In this document: positions 24,303 through 35,062 of the stretch, in pieces
How the letters are laid out: each line of letters opens with the position of its first letter
Numbering within the stretch: position 1 is the stretch's first letter
Assembly (NCBI GenBank): GCA_963675135.1
Contig: OY776129.1
Coordinates: forward strand, 79,263,348 to 79,327,347
Reading direction: 5' to 3'
DNA: 64,000 bases
Source: Galeopsis tetrahit
Taxonomy: Eukaryota > Streptophyta > Magnoliopsida > Lamiales > Lamiaceae
Program-made: the position numbers and the translations under genes
The notes under the pieces: generated by a model
Seen by the model: only the letters and a program-made list of their open reading frames with translations
The model's database searches: none
What the model was told of the DNA's origin: nothing

Positions 24303-26120
24303 ATCCTCCCCATCCTAAAACCCTAACGCCATAAATGGAAAGAAAATTAAAAAAGTCAAAAAGAGTGAAGTGTAATAAGCAACTAAAGTGGCATAGAATA
24401 GGACAAGTTGACATTCTTCACAAGGTCAAAATCACTAAGATGGAGTATATGGAATGTGAACTCCCCTTGTGTTGCATGGTTCATGCAACCATTTTGTACG
24501 TCATTGGGAGGCTCTAATTAATGAGCACACAATTTTCGTAATTTGGAGAGAAAAAAAATAGATGCGTTAAGATATCTATGGTTTGGTCTGAATATCTCAA
24601 CTGGTGAAGATTGAATCGCAAATTGTGTGTCTTTCAAACATTTGGTATGCACACAATTATGTGTATTTTTACGTGTTGAGCATAAATTTTATTTTAGGTC
24701 AGATCAAGTCTCTACCTTGGGTTTGATCATCAATCTATCTTGGACTAATGAATCGTTGGGCTTTGTGTGCTGAAAGAATTTCATTTGGTCTAAAAGTTGG
24801 AACTTATAGAAAACTGTGAAATCAATTATTTATACTATAACTACTGTTATGAGTTGAAACAAAATAAGTTGTTTGGACAATATCTGAAAAGGGTTATGCT
24901 GGTTTTTAGTCTAGTTTTTGTTCAAGTGCAAACAAACGAATGTTAATATTGTATGAAAAAGGAATATTGTACATTCTCAATAATATTCTATTAATTAATC
25001 AAATATTTGGAATTAATAAATAAATAAATCAGAGAGTACATGTTAATTAATTGAAAATGTGTGCAAGTCTTGTGTTTTTGTGAGTCCAAAAATCCTCATA
25101 TGTGTGGTATGTGTGTGTTTTCACGTGTCTGGCATTTTGACTTTCATTACACTGGCCCATAATTTTTAAAATATGTATGCTCTATCGTCATCCCATATTT
25201 AGTGGTGTATTATAGCTTAACAATGATAAGGAATTTAATTGAAGTCGACTCCACCCCATTAATTATTATTTTTAAAGTTACAAGTTTAGGTTTATTATTA
25301 TTTTAAAACAATAGTTACACCGTTACTGTGTAAGTTACTCATTTTGTTAAAACGGGCGTTCTCATTCTATCTTTCTTTACTTTATCTTTTTTTATCACTT
25401 AACACATTACCATTTTAATACTATATTCCTTAATCAATGTGTAAAAAATAGATGGATAATGTACAGAGTAACACTCTTGTACACCATGTGTATGATGCAA
25501 CTGGACACAATTATCATTTTAACAAACGAATACTTGAAAAAATACATGTGAATTGCATGGTATAACTGGTGTATACAAATTTGTGTCTCTGATTTATTGA
25601 AATTAGGTGAGAATTGAAGAATAAAAGTCTTGAAAAACATAAATAGGAATGCACGATATCATCACTTAATCCTTCATATCCACAAGTGATAAATGGTGGA
25701 TGAAGGGCACTTGAGGTACACATTATGGGCCACACCAATAGCTTTGGAGGTTTGTTTGGTTACCAAACAATCTTGAGCACTTTATGTGGCAAAGATCTAT
25801 TAGAATCTAGTAACACTAACTTTGCAATCAAACTTTTATAGATGAGAAGAAACGTGTGCAAGATTAAAGCTTCTTAAGATCACTTTACATGTGGATTGAT
25901 ACCGGAATTGTTCGAAAGTGAGTAAGTCTTGTGTGAAGCGATTTCATGTATAAAACGAAACTACACTTTAATACTAAGACCTCAATTTGCTTTAAAACAT
26001 GATTCAGATAGAATCATAAAACTCACGGATCATATAAAATATAAGTGAGAGAACTCGTCTCATACAAGATTTTGTAATTGAAAATAGAATAAGTTGGACA
26101 TCTCTAATTTATTAGTCCAA

Positions 26121-27336
26121 TATGATTAAGGGCGCGGCTAAATGCACCCGGATTTCCTATGAGTACACCCACCAAGCATTTTTTTAATCTTCCAGAACAT
26201 GTGAATTGTCCCATATACCCCTAGGGTAAAATCTATGAAAAAAACGAAGATGAGTACACCCACCCATTCTATTTCACATAATTATCTCCACCACCACCGA
26301 AACAAACACCATTCTTAACAAAAAAAACTTCAAAATTTCAACAAAAATAAACATGTTCGAAAAAAATTCCAGAACAAACATGTTCAAAAATAACAAGATG
26401 TTCGAAATTTTTTCCAGAACAAACATCAAATGTTCGAAAAAAAATCCAAAACAAACACCAAATGTTCGAAAAAAAATCCAAAACAAACACCAAATGTTCG
26501 AAAAAAAATCCAAAACAAACACCAAATATTCGAAAAAAAATCCAAAACACATGTTCGAATTTTTTTCCAAAACAAACCCAATATGTTCGAAATTTTTTCC
26601 AAAACAAACTGAATATGTTCGAAAAAAAATTCTAAAACAACTCAAATTTATTCGAAAAAAAAGATCGAACAAGATGTTCGAATTTTTTTCCATTACAAAC
26701 ACGGATTGTTCGAAATATTTTCCAAAACAAATTCAATAGATTCGAAAATAATTCTCAAACTTCTAAAATACCAAAATTTTCTTAAAATTCCTAATTTTTA
26801 AAAAAAACCCTAAATCAAGAAATCAAAAAAACTGACCTACTTGTCTTCTTCAGAGGCCGCGTCCACTGGACGGCGACGTGAACGACGGCCGCTTCGCACT
26901 AAGGAGGGGCGACGACGGCCGCTTCGCACAGAGGAGGGCGACGACAGCCGCTTCGCACGGAGGAGGGGACGAGGGAGGAGGTGATGGGTTGCACACACCT
27001 CCAGCGGCGGCGGCGGCGTTTGAAGGAGGAAGGGGAGGGGGCGCGACGTCTCTTGGAGGAGGGGCGGCCGCGTCGCTTGGTCTTCTCTTCAAACGGAGGG
27101 GTGAGGAGGTGGGCCGCGGCTGCGGCCGCCTGAGAGTGGGAGGAAGATTGGAGGCGGTGGGAGGAAGGTTGGAGGCGGTGGGAGGAAAGAAATTTGGTGG
27201 GTTTACCAAAATGAGAAAAATTAGGGTTATGAAGAAGGAGGAGGGTATTTTAGAGTTTTCCACGTGGGTGTCCTCATCCGTTTTGTGGGTGTCCTCATAG
27301 TATCCTCGGGTGCCTTTAGCCGCGCCCTATGATTAA
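26121..27336. mobile_element. Non-autonomous Mutator-like element (MULE) with 9-bp target duplication
   Basis: The element spans 26130-27327 (1198 bp), flanked by perfect 9-bp repeats TATGATTAA at 26121-26129 and 27328-27336. Terminal inverted repeats of about 45 bp begin GGGCGCGGCTAAATGCACCC (left) and GGGCGCGGCTAAAGGCACCC (right, reverse complement). The subterminal motif GAGTACACCCACC recurs near 26252. Inside are a TTCGAA-containing minisatellite (26330-26740) and a strongly GC-rich block (26860-27190). No transposase is present, so it must be mobilised in trans. Open frames in the GC-rich block exist on both strands but look compositional. A captured host gene fragment (Pack-MULE) is possible but not shown. 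Confidence 0.88.
26330..26740. repeat. AATGTTCGAAAAAAAATCC minisatellite inside the MULE
   Basis: About a dozen diverged tandem copies of a 30-33 bp unit built from ATGTTCGAA, an A- or T-rich run, and CCAAAACAAACACC. The best-preserved copies are at 26425-26525. Open frames crossing it on both strands merely translate the repeat. Confidence 0.85.
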
Positions 27337-28391
27337 TTTCATTTTGTAAGCGGTCCAACTTGGCCCAATCCTAGCCTGCTTGACTTTACAACATCGAATT
27401 GGGCTAGCCCATTATCTCGTGCTTAATTTTTTGCCAGCCCAAAGTCTAAAAGAGGTGATTTTTTTAGGAAAATTGGATGTCTGTAGAGTGTAGAGAATCT
27501 ATGAATCAAAATAAGGAACTTCTAATCAAAATTTCAATTTTAAGCAATTTTTTTTTTATGGAGTGTTTACAAGATCATAAAATAAAATTACAATTCATGA
27601 ACTTAAGATCTTGATCTTCAAACCAATGTGGATCACTATAGTATGGCCGTCCACTCCAATCGTGAGAAGAGGAAAGACGAGTTTCCCTTTGCGTTAAAAG
27701 ATGTACAGGTTTCCAATTTTAAGCAATTTGATATAAATCACAGAGTCGTATGAGACGCACTCTAAAAGAGAAAATCAGATGAAACAAAGTCTGGACATGG
27801 ATCATCTCCGTTTCTTTTGGTAAATTTATTGTATATTTCGAAAAGAGATAGATACAAAATAAAATAATAAGTGAAAATACAAAAGTATGAGACCTACTCA
27901 ATATATCTCTCTCTCTCCGAAATTTACAATGAAACGGAAATGATTCATGTCCAAAAAAGTCTTCATACTTGTATTACATTACACATCTATTGCAAATTAT
28001 TACACAGTGACTGGCAATCAAAAGCAATAACAATCCCATGAGGCCAAGAAACATAGGATCAAAGAAAGAAACAGTTCTATCATTGACTGAGAAAAGAAAC
28101 TGATATAGAATGTACAAAATCATCCTTGCATGATAACATATCTATGAAGAAATATGAAAAGAAGCGAAAGAAGCGAACCGATAATGAAGTCTCACACTTA
28201 AAACTTAAGTTATATAGAGTATTGGTCTGAACATCATGTACATACAACAAACTATACGAGGTTTCAAAGTGTTCCATTGATAACGCAGAGCATCTATTAG
28301 AACTATAAACGTCCTCGTGTATAATACTTGCACATTTCTTAAAGATACTAGACGATTATCATCAACAGAATACTCAAGCAAACAGACAATA
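27337..28391. other. Spacer downstream of the malectin-like gene
   Basis: AT-rich, no coding signal. The part nearest 28391 is presumably the 3' UTR of the malectin-like gene on the minus strand. I see nothing else definable. Confidence 0.4.
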
Positions 28392-29783
28392 TTAAATGGC
28401 ACCTTTCAAATTAGCTTCAGAAATATCCACAGGCAGTCGGGACCAAGCCATCGGAGAGTTCCTTCTCCTCTGCAACAACACAGACGCAGATAGCAGCAAG
28501 AATATTGCAGCAATCAAAGGAAGCATAACGCCCGTATGCCCCTTCCTCCAGCTTCTCCACACAGAATCCACACAGACCTCTCCATCAAAACTTCCCATTG
28601 AATTGTTCAACTTCCATATCTCAATCCCATTGAGAATGGCATCAACAGCACGCGGGGAGCTTGTGTTTGATGGCCCCACGCTCACAACCAACTTCCCCGA
28701 GCTCTCCTCATTAACCACGAAATCAGCATAAAACGGAGAGGCCAACATTCCACTTGTGATATCTGACAAATCCAAATTCTCATATGCTAGTTCCCCATTA
28801 ACATACACATTGAAGTAAAGCATGTATGTTGCTATACTAGCTATATCACAGAAATGCATCCTCACCATATACCTATAACCCTTCTCCACTTCAAATGACC
28901 ATGTCATATTCACATTCGGTATCGAATTACCCGAGCTCTTTATCACTCTCGCGGTATTGTACATGTTATCTGGCCCTACTTCCCTACTTGCCCCACCCAT
29001 TCTATACTTAATTCTGCCCCCATAATGAGCTTTTTGGGAGGCATCATTCGATTCAAAGTACTCATCATCAGGTACCCAATTTCTCCATAGAGAATCATTA
29101 AACGGTGTCACTTTGAACCCTCCTACGTTCACCCTATGCACAGTTTCAAAACCGTTTTTCAATAACCCTAGAATCCTTTCATTCTTCCCCAAATCAATCA
29201 ACTGCGCCACATCCGCAATCAAGTCTCGTGGAGCAGAAATAACTTCTATCGCGTTAACGAAACCTAAATTGGAATTCTCAGAGGGTATTAAAGCAATTTG
29301 CAACTCATCGGAAACAACCGGGATCACAAATTCCTTAATTACGGGGGAATTGTCGCTATTCGGGAGACGAAAGTTGCGTAATAGCAAAAATCCGTTAGCG
29401 ATGACGTGAAACTCAGCGTCATAGAGATTATTATAATCATTTTGAAGTGGATGGAAATGGAGGCGTACCAAATGATGAATTCCGCGATCTCTGATTGGGA
29501 ACACGTAATGAGCGGGACGATTGAAGGCTCTGGCAGTGCGGTAGAGCGGGGAAGAGGCGGCGGCGACGGAATCAGTGGCGTCGAGTTGAATAGTCCGGGT
29601 TGAGGTGAGGAATCGCGAGTCGTCGCCGGCGAAGACTCGGTTGTCAGAGTCCAACGTCTCCGGGGCGCTTGAGCCGCAGTTGATGAGATAGTTATCGTTT
29701 GGGGAGAAGGCTGTCACGACGGCGATGAGAGAGAAGAGAGCGATGCAGAGAGAGAAAGTGGAGGCGGTTTTCGTCGTCGCCAT
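28392..29783 (-). CDS. Malectin-like domain membrane protein without a kinase domain
   Basis: Intronless, 463 aa from the ATG at 29783. A hydrophobic signal peptide (residues about 8-25, ending near VVTAFS) leads into NYLINCGSS, the typical opening of the malectin-like ectodomain of CrRLK1L receptor kinases. The domain runs to about residue 390, with conserved words such as VRLHFHP, GFKVTPFNDSLWRNWVPDD and YMVRMHFCD. A single membrane helix follows at about 417-438, then a 25-residue basic tail ending in EANLKGAI. No kinase domain follows before the stop. Such proteins are often labelled after the kinase At5g24010, but this one can only bind ligand or partner and cannot phosphorylate. A second in-frame ATG at 29864 in a good context would add 27 residues and bury the signal peptide, so 29783 is preferred. 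Ligand is unknown; cell-wall carbohydrate or peptide is inferred. Confidence 0.88.
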   Translation of the reverse strand: MATTKTASTFSLCIALFSLIAVVTAFSPNDNYLINCGSSAPETLDSDNRVFAGDDSRFLTSTRTIQLDATDSVAAASSPLYRTARAFNRPAHYVFPIRDRGIHHLVRLHFHPLQNDYNNLYDAEFHVIANGFLLLRNFRLPNSDNSPVIKEFVIPVVSDELQIALIPSENSNLGFVNAIEVISAPRDLIADVAQLIDLGKNERILGLLKNGFETVHRVNVGGFKVTPFNDSLWRNWVPDDEYFESNDASQKAHYGGRIKYRMGGASREVGPDNMYNTARVIKSSGNSIPNVNMTWSFEVEKGYRYMVRMHFCDIASIATYMLYFNVYVNGELAYENLDLSDITSGMLASPFYADFVVNEESSGKLVVSVGPSNTSSPRAVDAILNGIEIWKLNNSMGSFDGEVCVDSVWRSWRKGHTGVMLPLIAAIFLLLSASVLLQRRRNSPMAWSRLPVDISEANLKGAI

Positions 29784-30149
29784 TGGAGCGAGCTTCGGTG
29801 GGATTCTTGACTTGACTATTCGTTCATTCAATATAAGTGAGATTACAAAAACGCGTTTGGCCATGGAACGATAGAATCGGCTGTGGAAGAAACACGCTTT
29901 TTCCTTTTCTTGCAATTGGTTTATTTTAGAGCGTGTTTGGGTAATTATCGAGTTAAATTCACTCGTTTATATTTTTAATATCTTAATTCCAATTAAATTC
30001 GAATGCGTTTGTTTCTTTTTTCATAAGCTTAAAAAAGATACGGAGTATTGTTTATTTATGTATAAACTAGATAAAATCAATTAAGTGTAGTGAGTTATAT
30101 TTTCCAAAAAAAGAAACATGCACACTTATATGAACAACTCAAAAAGAAA

Positions 30150-30880
30150 AATAAACATAGTTTATGTGAATGGAGGAAGTACATTCTTTCTATTAAATGT
30201 AAGTCTAGTTCGATTTTTCACCAACTTTGTCATAGAAAATCAAATTGACAAAACAGTGGCCTTAGAAACAAGACTAGGGTGCTCTATAAAAGGAGCATAA
30301 GTTAGCGGTGATGAAAATATGCGAGCAAGGGTGTACCGTTGAAGTTAGGTGTATGGTCATAAGAGAGCACTGATTGAATATAACTAAACTTGCTCTCATT
30401 AGGGTGAGTGGATGTTCAACTTGCAAGCTAGACGGATAAGTATCTAGATCAGTTCGAATACGTGTCTAAACGAATACGTATCTAGATTGAGTTGACAAAA
30501 TATAAAAAGAAATCAATACACTTTATGTGAACAGTTCAGAAAAAAAAAAACAAACACACTTTATTTGACGAAACTCGAAAGGAAAATAATTGAGAAATAC
30601 GATGTTGTTTTCAAGACATGATCATGTGTCAGTCCTTTGAGGCTTGTACCAAAAGTTGTACAAATCCTATCAACTATGAGTCTAGTTCGACTTCTCACTA
30701 ACTCAGTCGTTGTTAATCAAATTGAAAGAACTGTAACTTTAGAGACAAAACAAAATACGTGTTAAAAGAAAATTGAGTAGGTGGCAATGAATAAGATGTC
30801 GACAAAGGTATACCGATGTAGTTAGGTGTGTGGTCATAAACGAGCACCGATCGAATAGAACTAAACTTACGAATAAGTAT
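30150..30880. repeat. Diverged direct duplication (~250-bp units)
   Basis: Segment 30190-30410 and segment 30675-30875 share, in the same order, AGTCTAGTTCGA, AATCAAATTGA, GAAGTTAGGTGTATGGTCATAA (second copy TGTAGTTAGGTGTGTGGTCATAA) and GAGCACTGATTGAATA (second copy GAGCACCGATCGAATA). The function is unknown; it may be the remains of a transposon. Boundaries are approximate. Confidence 0.65.
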
Positions 30881-32239
30881 TCAGACGATCAGTTCGATCC
30901 GTCTAATTAGAAGAATTTAACTATAGTTCAATTCGATAACTGCGAACGATCACCGAAACACCAACTACAACATATATGTATATATATATATAATTAAATA
31001 TGAATTTTATTCAATTCGTATACCTAATTTAACATTGATTACTTAGCTAAATTTGTACCACCCCATTTATAACTGAAAAGATTCATAGCAACCACCTCAC
31101 TTGGTATCAACCCAAAAGGCCAAAAGTAAGCTATCATTATTACAATCAATATTCATAATTTATGCATTTCCTTAAAATTTAAATAATAAAAAAAAATCCA
31201 GTCACATCTTAACCAGTTATTGGACAGCTGCCATAGAAGTCACCTTTTAATAATATTATTAAAACCTTTTTATTTCTATAGTGAACTGTCTCCTTTTGAG
31301 CTGGCAATATTAATTTTAATAAATCTTGAATTAGTGTTAACATAAGCATAAACAAATCCCTAATTAAATGGTGATCTGAGATATTTCTTCAATTTTTGGC
31401 CCAAATACACATAAATTAAAAATAATAATTAAATTATAGATATAATACAAATATTGTGATTTAGAGGGAATGAGTAAGATATAAAGTTAGTATAAGAATA
31501 AAATATTAAAATATATTTGTCAAAAAGGATAATGAAAGTTTATAGACTGACAAACCAAAATGACAAAATGAAAAATTTATATATGAATAAAGAGAGTATT
31601 TACTTTTCAAAAAAATTATTTATCTGTCTTAAATTATTTTTCACACCTTAATTTTTTTTTGTTTATTCCACGTTAATTTTTACATTGTAAAGTTTTTTTA
31701 CAACTACTATCCTTTAAATTCTCACTTATTTATTTTTATAATATTACATTTTTTTACATAATATTTCTACTTTATCACTTCAATAAAATTAAAAGAATTC
31801 GTGTGAAAATTAATATGAGACGAAGTATAGACAATTGACCCATTACTCTAATCTGGGTGGGGCACTGGGGCCCAACTCTTTGGACTAACTCAATGCATTT
31901 GTATGCATGTGACACGTGTCATTTGAATGCCCGTTGAGCGTGGGCCCAAGGAGGCCGCGACGTTAATATTTGATTGGTGTCATCATTTTTTAAAATTAAT
32001 TTATCCAACAGCTAGATTTTAATTATTAATTAACGCCAAATTCTTGTATGTTTCTGAGTACACGGTGTACTCTAGGCCCATGTGTAACCCTACTCTATCC
32101 AATGCTTTTCCCAGACCCAATTTTTGCGACCCGACCCGCAGTCCAGTAGACTTTGACCAGTCAAATGTTGACCGTTACTTTGACTTTTTTTTTTTCAATT
32201 TTTTTTTTGATTTTTTTTTTCAATTTTTTTTTTCGATTT

Positions 32240-32960
32240 TTTTTTAAAAAAAGTGTATGTTATTATAACTAAAAAGTGTATCTTTGTTTTTTTAATTAAA
32301 AGTGTATGTTACTATATTAAAAAGTGCAACATTGATTTTAATGAAAAGTGTATGTTATTATAATTGAAAAGTGTATGATATTATAACTGAAAAGTGTAAG
32401 TTATATATTAAAGAAAAGTGTATGTTATTATAACTGCAAAGTGTATGATCTATTAATGAAAAGTGTATGTTTTATTAATGAAAAATGTATGTTATTATAA
32501 CTGCAAAGTGTATGATCTGTTTAATGAAAAATGTATGTTCTATTAATGAAAAATGTAAATTATATATTAATGAAAAATATATATTATTATAATTGAAAAG
32601 TGTATGATATTATAACTGAAAAGTGTATGCTAATGATACACTTTTATAATCTAAATAAACTGTTCCTAATTTTTTTTTTAAATGTTATTAATTTCACTCA
32701 TTTTTTTATTTATTCTTGCACTTTTATGACAATTAAAATACACTTTTGGTTATTAGTACTTGCACTTTTATAATCTACATAAACTGTTCCTAATTTTTTG
32801 AAAAACATTGTTATTAATTTGACACATTTTATTATTTAAACTTGCACTTTTATGACTATCAATGATACATATTTAATCTTGCACTTTTATGACTATCAAT
32901 GATACACCTTTTGATTATTAGTGTTGCACTTTTATAATCTATATAAACGAGTGCTAAAAT
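32240..32960. repeat. AAAAGTGTATGTTATTATAACTG repeat field with inverted half
   Basis: Roughly 16 diverged copies of a 20-24 bp unit (AAAAGTGTATG, TTATTATAACTG) run from about 32264 to 32636. From about 32636 to 32945 the complementary form (GCACTTTTATGACTATCAAT, ACACTTTTATAATCTA) takes over. The whole is thus an array facing an inverted array. Related units lie at 39205-39480 and 63380-63590. Confidence 0.75.
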
Positions 32961-32974
32961 ATTTATTAGGTGCG

Positions 32975-33095
32975 AAAAAAAAAAAAAAAAACAGATGGTA
33001 AAATAAAATTAAATTCAAAATTTATTGTAGTTGGGAATTGAACGCGTGACCTTGTGGTAAATAATTCAAGGGGCGACCACTAGGCTAAAACGCCT
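32975..33095 (-). repeat. tRNA-derived SINE-like fragment
   Basis: The minus strand carries an RNA polymerase III A-box, TAGCCTAGTGG (33077-33087), and about 35 bp downstream a B-box-like GTTCAATTCC (33034-33043). A T-rich tail follows (poly-A on the plus strand at 32977-32993). The order and spacing match a tRNA-like promoter, but no acceptor or anticodon arm can be folded, so this is not a tRNA gene. No target duplication was identified. Confidence 0.45.
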
Positions 33096-33135
33096 AGTTG
33101 GTATATTTGCGTGGAATATATTATTTATTCACATA

Positions 33136-33174
33136 AGTAGGGCTGCAAGTGGACTCAAGTACACAGCAGCCCTA
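33136..33174. repeat. Perfect hairpin with 10-bp arms
   Basis: GTAGGGCTGC and GCAGCCCTAC flank a 19-base loop. It may be the edge of the neighbouring repeat. No CTRR terminus follows, so it does not qualify as a Helitron end. Confidence 0.7.
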
Positions 33175-34021
33175 CCCTTAATTAACAATTAAATACGAAA
33201 TTTAATACTTACTTGTTCAATTAATAATTATATTAGATGCAAATTCGATCCAGATCTTTGGGTCAAAAATTTTAATTTTGTGGAGCACATTGTTAATAGT
33301 ACAAACACTAGTGAGTTCCTTTGACTAATATTTTTCGCATTATACAATAAGTGTTGTTTTAGCTAGGAGTATTTTTTCTTGTACACTATTTTAGATTTTT
33401 TCACTGTTTATTCTCATTATGTCTTCTAATTTAAAAATTATTTGAGACATAAACTTAAAAATAATTGAAAAAGATTGATTAAAAAATTTAGAAAGATTTG
33501 AAGGGAATTAATGGGATTAAAATCTTCATTTATTATTTAAGGTCAATACATACCTTTTCTTAATTCCTTTGACTAATACTTTTTTTTTTAAATTTAGAAA
33601 TACATTTTAATAAAAAAATTTATGTAAAATGGTGAAAATATATTCACTCGTTATGCATTTATTTATGATTTCATACTCATTTTTTTATTGATACATTTTA
33701 ATTGTGTCAAAATAAAACTATATATTTTATTCGCCTTTTTTAAAGTTATCTAGGAGTATATTTTTTTGTGCAACATTAACTATCACTTTACATATTTTCT
33801 ACTTTTCTTTTCACCTTTTTTTCATATCTATCACTATTTTAATGAAAGTTGGGGTAAGAAGTATTGAAATTTTTGTACAATTCATATATTCTACATACTA
33901 CATAAAAGTTAGGTTAAAATTGTGATTGATTGTACAAATACTTGACTCATTATAGAATTAAGTATATTTATGATATATTTACCTCCCCAATAATGATAAA
34001 TATGAGATTTGAATAGTCTAA

Positions 34022-34258
34022 GGCTCCGTTTGGATGGAGGGATTTGATCAATGGATTTCAAATTCTCCACTCAAATCCACCCCACTTGTTTGGATTCAAA
34101 AACAAATGAAAGGATTTAAAATTCTTAGCATATTTTTTAGTTAAAATTAAAAGGATTTTAAATCCTCCCTAAAACTATGTCATTTGAAATTCATATATTT
34201 TCAAAACCTTCCATTTGAAATACCTTCCCAAATCAAATCCCTCCATCCAAACGCAACC
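34022..34258. mobile_element. Tourist-like MITE (237 bp)
   Basis: Left end GGCTCCGTTTGGATGGAGGG; the right end is its inverted copy (CCCTCCATCCAAACGCAACC). It is flanked by TAA on both sides (34019-34021 and 34259-34261). Matches PIF/Harbinger-type MITEs in ends, size and duplication. Confidence 0.8.
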
Positions 34259-35062
34259 TAATTGATTTTTGACATGTTACAATAGAATCAAATTTAAATT
34301 ATGATCTAATTACAGTATGTAATTGAATGCAAACAAATAAGATTCCCTACTAAAAGTGTAGAAGCGTGTGAGGAATATTTTCAATAATTAAGAGATTTTT
34401 AAAAAATGAGTAAATTAGGGTAAAATATGAAAAATTTTAAAAAAATGGAATATAATTTAATTTTTTCTATTTGATTAACACGATATGCTTATATCTATTT
34501 TTGGGTCTTATTTTATTTAAATCAATAATTTTTTCTTTTATTAACAAGATTTGAATATTTACCAAAAATATTATTTACTCGTATACCTTTTTTATAATTT
34601 AATTACAAAGGAATTTACAAAGAAAAAAAAAGGCTCTATATCTCATTGGACATAAATAAATAGAGGAAAAGCAAAAAAACACACACACTCACTAACCATT
34701 TGGGGTTTAGATTCTCCCTCTTTCCGACAGAGAGACACAGCGCCGCCCGCCGGAAAACTCATTCGCCGGTGGAGCCAAATTCAGCTCAGATTCACTTGTT
34801 CTTCACCTTCAACTCGTCTATTCAGTGCCGCTACTGAACATTCACACACACATTCACCATGAATCACTCTTAATTTCTCTCTCACACACTCGAAAATCAG
34901 GATTTTTGTAATTGGAATCCAACTCCATTGACTCTTTTTTTGCATGTTTGAGCCTTCCAATCGAAGGAATAGAAGCACACGATACGCTTAAATTTTCACA
35001 TAGATAGATATATACAACAGAGGTTTTTGGTGTTTGATTTTGAGCTGTAAATTACAGCGAAA

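Larger units (their letters stand above)
24178..26129. other. Upstream region of FRO copy B
   Basis: Contains the FRO copy B core promoter (TATA-like stretch at 24254-24266), an IDE1-like motif at 24291-24302, and a CACGTG G-box core near 25124, about 950 bp upstream of the ATG. No protein-coding gene is seen in the remainder. Confidence 0.55.
29784..35062. other. Divergent spacer between the malectin-like and kinase genes
   Basis: No gene found in 5.3 kb. It holds a diverged direct duplication (30150-30410 and 30630-30880), an AAAAGTGTA-type repeat field (32240-32960), a SINE-like tRNA-derived fragment (32975-33095), a perfect 10-bp-arm hairpin (33136-33174) and a Tourist-like MITE (34022-34258). 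The kinase leader lies in about 34700-35062. Open frames over 32160-32247 only translate T-runs. Confidence 0.6.

Noticed and set aside
26274..26739. Frames of up to 142 codons over the TTCGAA minisatellite
   Set aside because: They translate a ~31-bp tandem repeat (Phe/Cys or Lys/Asn periodicity) on both strands, which is typical of a repeat and not of a gene.
26850..27300. Long overlapping open frames (137 and 140 codons) on opposite strands in the GC-rich part of the MULE
   Set aside because: Both frames are Gly/Arg- or Pro/Ser-rich translations of a GC-biased sequence, have no recognisable domain, and occur inside a transposon; open frames are expected by composition.
33030..33090. A tRNA gene
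   Set aside because: A- and B-box words are present but no cloverleaf can be formed: the acceptor and anticodon stems are lacking.
33136..33180. Helitron 3' end
   Set aside because: A hairpin is present but no CTRR terminus or A|T insertion context follows, and no matching TC 5' end was found.
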